A stretch of DNA of 24,848 nt. Origin: DMER01 sp003451645 (GTDB lineage: Bacteria > Pseudomonadota > Alphaproteobacteria > Micropepsales > Micropepsaceae). Below are positions 24,660-24,848 of this stretch, in pieces. Below the pieces are notes generated by a model, which searched no databases, was not told the DNA's origin, and was given only the letters and a program-made list of their open reading frames with translations. The stretch is from contig DALYLR010000043.1 in NCBI GenBank assembly GCA_031976175.1, forward strand, positions 1-24,848, in the 5' to 3' direction. Numbering within the stretch: the first letter of the stretch is position 1; each line of letters opens with the position of its first letter. The position numbers and the translations under genes are program-made.

Positions 24660-24710
24660 CCCCTCCCCAAAATCGCTGATGCGATTTTGGCCCTCCCGCA
24701 AGGGGAGGGC
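24660..24710 (-). repeat. GC-rich palindromic repeat, copy R1 (inverted, swapped inner stem)
   Basis: Read on the minus strand it opens GCCCTCCC-CTTGC-GGGAGGGC (24710-24690) exactly like L2 and closes with GGGGAGGGG (24668-24660). The inner stem is different: AAAATCGC (24669-24676) paired with GCGATTTT (24681-24688). With L2 it forms an inverted pair around the DUF559 gene. Confidence 0.88.
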
Positions 24711-24736
24711 AAGTCGTGAAGAGCCCGGAACCTCCC

Positions 24737-24789
24737 ACCCTCCCCTTGGCGCGAAGGGCCTGAATTTCGCAAGACATTCAGGGGAGGGG
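24737..24789 (+). repeat. GC-rich palindromic repeat, copy R2
   Basis: It is a direct repeat of L2: ACCCTCCCCTTGG ... GAAGGGC, then inner stem CTGAATTTC with GACATTCAG (one mismatch, same GCAA loop), then GGGGAGGGG and GTTTCA as after L2. The first stem has decayed. It lies 26 nt beyond R1. Confidence 0.82.
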
Positions 24790-24848
24790 TTTCAGTGTCC
24801 GCTCGAGCAAAAATCTTTTCCGACACCCTCTGGAACACAGGCACACTC
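24790..24848. other. Right edge, no gene assigned
   Basis: The last 59 bases follow copy R2. Minus-strand frames are open from the edge, and one closes in the repeat, so the 3' end of a gene outside the window may lie here. The visible piece is too short to recognise. Confidence 0.2.

Noticed and set aside
24141..24789. CRISPR array
   Set aside because: Only four copies, with mixed orientation and irregular spacing around a gene; no uniform spacers and no cas genes.
24653..24844. Minus-strand open frame of 63 codons at the right end
   Set aside because: It is mostly translated repeat R1 and R2 (TPPLN-LRNSG-type wording) and carries no family signal.

Overview
The window is chromosomal DNA from an alphaproteobacterium; I cannot name the genus. 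Support comes from an NDUFA12-type complex I subunit beside MlaD, a long B12-dependent ribonucleotide reductase with a perfect CtrA-type box (TTAA-N7-TTAAC) upstream, and the alphaproteobacterial housekeeping array SPOR-nagZ-scpA-scpB-tatABC-serS-surE-M23 followed by yajC-secD. G+C is high. No rRNA, tRNA, CRISPR array or complete insertion sequence was seen.

Layout. 1-1299 (minus): NDUFA12-like protein, mlaD and the start of an exported Pro-rich protein cut by the window edge. 1300-1548: no gene, but two tandem imperfect palindromes whose stems differ by compensatory changes. 1549-2103 (minus): stand-alone response regulator. 2104-2465: a 362-bp regulatory gap with the CtrA-type box. 2466-6182 (plus): nrdJ, closed by a strong terminator. 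6267-9825 (minus): yajC, secD, a PuuD-type membrane protein and a squalene/phytoene-synthase-like protein; secF is not present. 9990-10844 (plus): DUF815 ATPase. 10854-21046 (minus): envelope, chromosome and translation array in transcription order SPOR protein, nagZ, scpA, scpB, an orphan ABC ATPase, tatA, tatB, tatC, serS, surE, terminator, degenerate LytM lipoprotein. 21174-22358 (minus): dGTPase-like protein, divergent from erpA at 22407 (plus). 22855-24108 (plus): CYP153-type cytochrome P450. 24141-24789: a small accessory island, a DUF559 nuclease gene enclosed by four copies of a modular GC-rich palindromic repeat.

How the genes fit together. Most of the window is cell-envelope and cell-cycle housekeeping: protein export (YajC/SecD, TatABC), peptidoglycan turnover and division (LytM factor, NagZ, SPOR), chromosome condensation (ScpAB), nucleotide supply (NrdJ, dGTPase, SurE) and complex I (NDUFA12, NDUFAF6-like protein). 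Many genes overlap by 4-11 nt, indicating translational coupling. Genes I expected from remembered synteny but do not see are secF, the Mth938-type gene, pcm and argS.

The most unusual parts are not housekeeping genes. They are the covarying palindromes at 1369-1538 and the DUF559 island at the right end, where the flanking repeat abuts both ends of the gene and seems to supply its ribosome binding site. I found no large multi-gene defence or biosynthetic system; the DUF559-plus-repeat unit is the best candidate for a poorly described element.
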